In this document: piece by piece, positions 63,021-64,000 of the stretch
Layout of the letters: every line of letters begins with the position of its first letter
Numbering within the stretch: position 1 is the stretch's first letter
Source: Methylobacteriaceae bacterium
GTDB taxonomy: Bacteria; Pseudomonadota; Alphaproteobacteria; Rhizobiales; Beijerinckiaceae
DNA: 64,000 nucleotides
NCBI GenBank assembly: GCA_947444195.1
Contig: CANEZL010000016.1
Span: 34,121 to 98,120, forward strand
Direction of reading: 5' to 3'
The notes under the pieces: generated by a model
Told to the model about the DNA's origin: nothing
Database searches by the model: none
Seen by the model: the letters and a program-made list of their open reading frames with translations, nothing else
Made by a program: the position numbers and the translations under genes

Positions 63021-64000
<980 letters not shown>

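Overview
The window is GC-rich, densely coded DNA of a Hyphomicrobiales-type alphaproteobacterium, most plausibly a pink-pigmented, facultatively phototrophic methylotroph close to Methylobacterium. The reasons are the bacteriochlorophyll genes bchG-bch2-bchP followed by tspO, an alphaproteobacterial atpHAGD operon, an ohr/ohrR pair, CpaC/CpaD-type proteins, and the dispersed palindromic repeats usual in this order. The genus is inferred from gene content and style, not from any search.

Layout. 1-7.1 kb: the end of a type III secretion (T3SS) operon (possible sctO fragment, sctQ-R-S-T-U), followed on the same strand by a Tad-type secretin (CpaC-like) and a CpaD-like lipoprotein. 7.3-7.9 kb: a broken toxin C-terminus with its intact downstream partner, probably an immunity gene. 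8.5-13.8 kb (minus strand): a compact operon encoding a LysM protein with a roughly 410-residue Cys-repeat tail (49 Cys), two proteins of unknown function, a radical SAM/SPASM maturase and a SnoaL-like protein. This looks like a peptide-modification system. 14.1-16.6 kb: a tts-box-like promoter, a DUF1521 (self-cleaving, NopE1-like) candidate T3SS effector and an OmpR-type response regulator, so a secretion regulon probably continues here. 16.7-18.9 kb: a very large Pro/Ala-rich protein of unknown function. 19.5-23.9 kb: a heavy-metal RND pump (adaptor plus pump).

24.2-30.0 kb: a photosynthesis operon headed by a PpsR/CrtJ-type palindrome and ending in a triheme cytochrome c. 31-37.8 kb (minus): a branched-chain-amino-acid-type ABC importer (livKHMGF) in line with an MlrC-family peptidase and a GntR regulator, a dedicated uptake-and-cleavage unit. 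38.2-41.4 kb and 48.7-51.7 kb (minus): two glycosyltransferase blocks, the second strikingly AT-rich and next to a phosphomannomutase/phosphoglucomutase; they look like acquired surface-polysaccharide genes. 42-47 kb: aroB-aroK, a small membrane protein, xerD-like recombinase, ohr/ohrR, a cytochrome c; then glcD. 51.8-59.3 kb: pmm/pgm, ispA, mtgA, a decayed DUF4424 gene, a duplicated-domain hypothetical, argG and two thioredoxin-fold proteins. 59.8 kb to the end: atpH-atpA-atpG-atpD (atpD is cut by the window edge).

The most unusual parts are the T3SS/Tad hybrid whose SctU lacks the NPTH autocleavage motif, and the LysM/Cys-repeat protein with its radical SAM enzyme. The two lie within 10 kb of each other and next to a tts-box-controlled effector.
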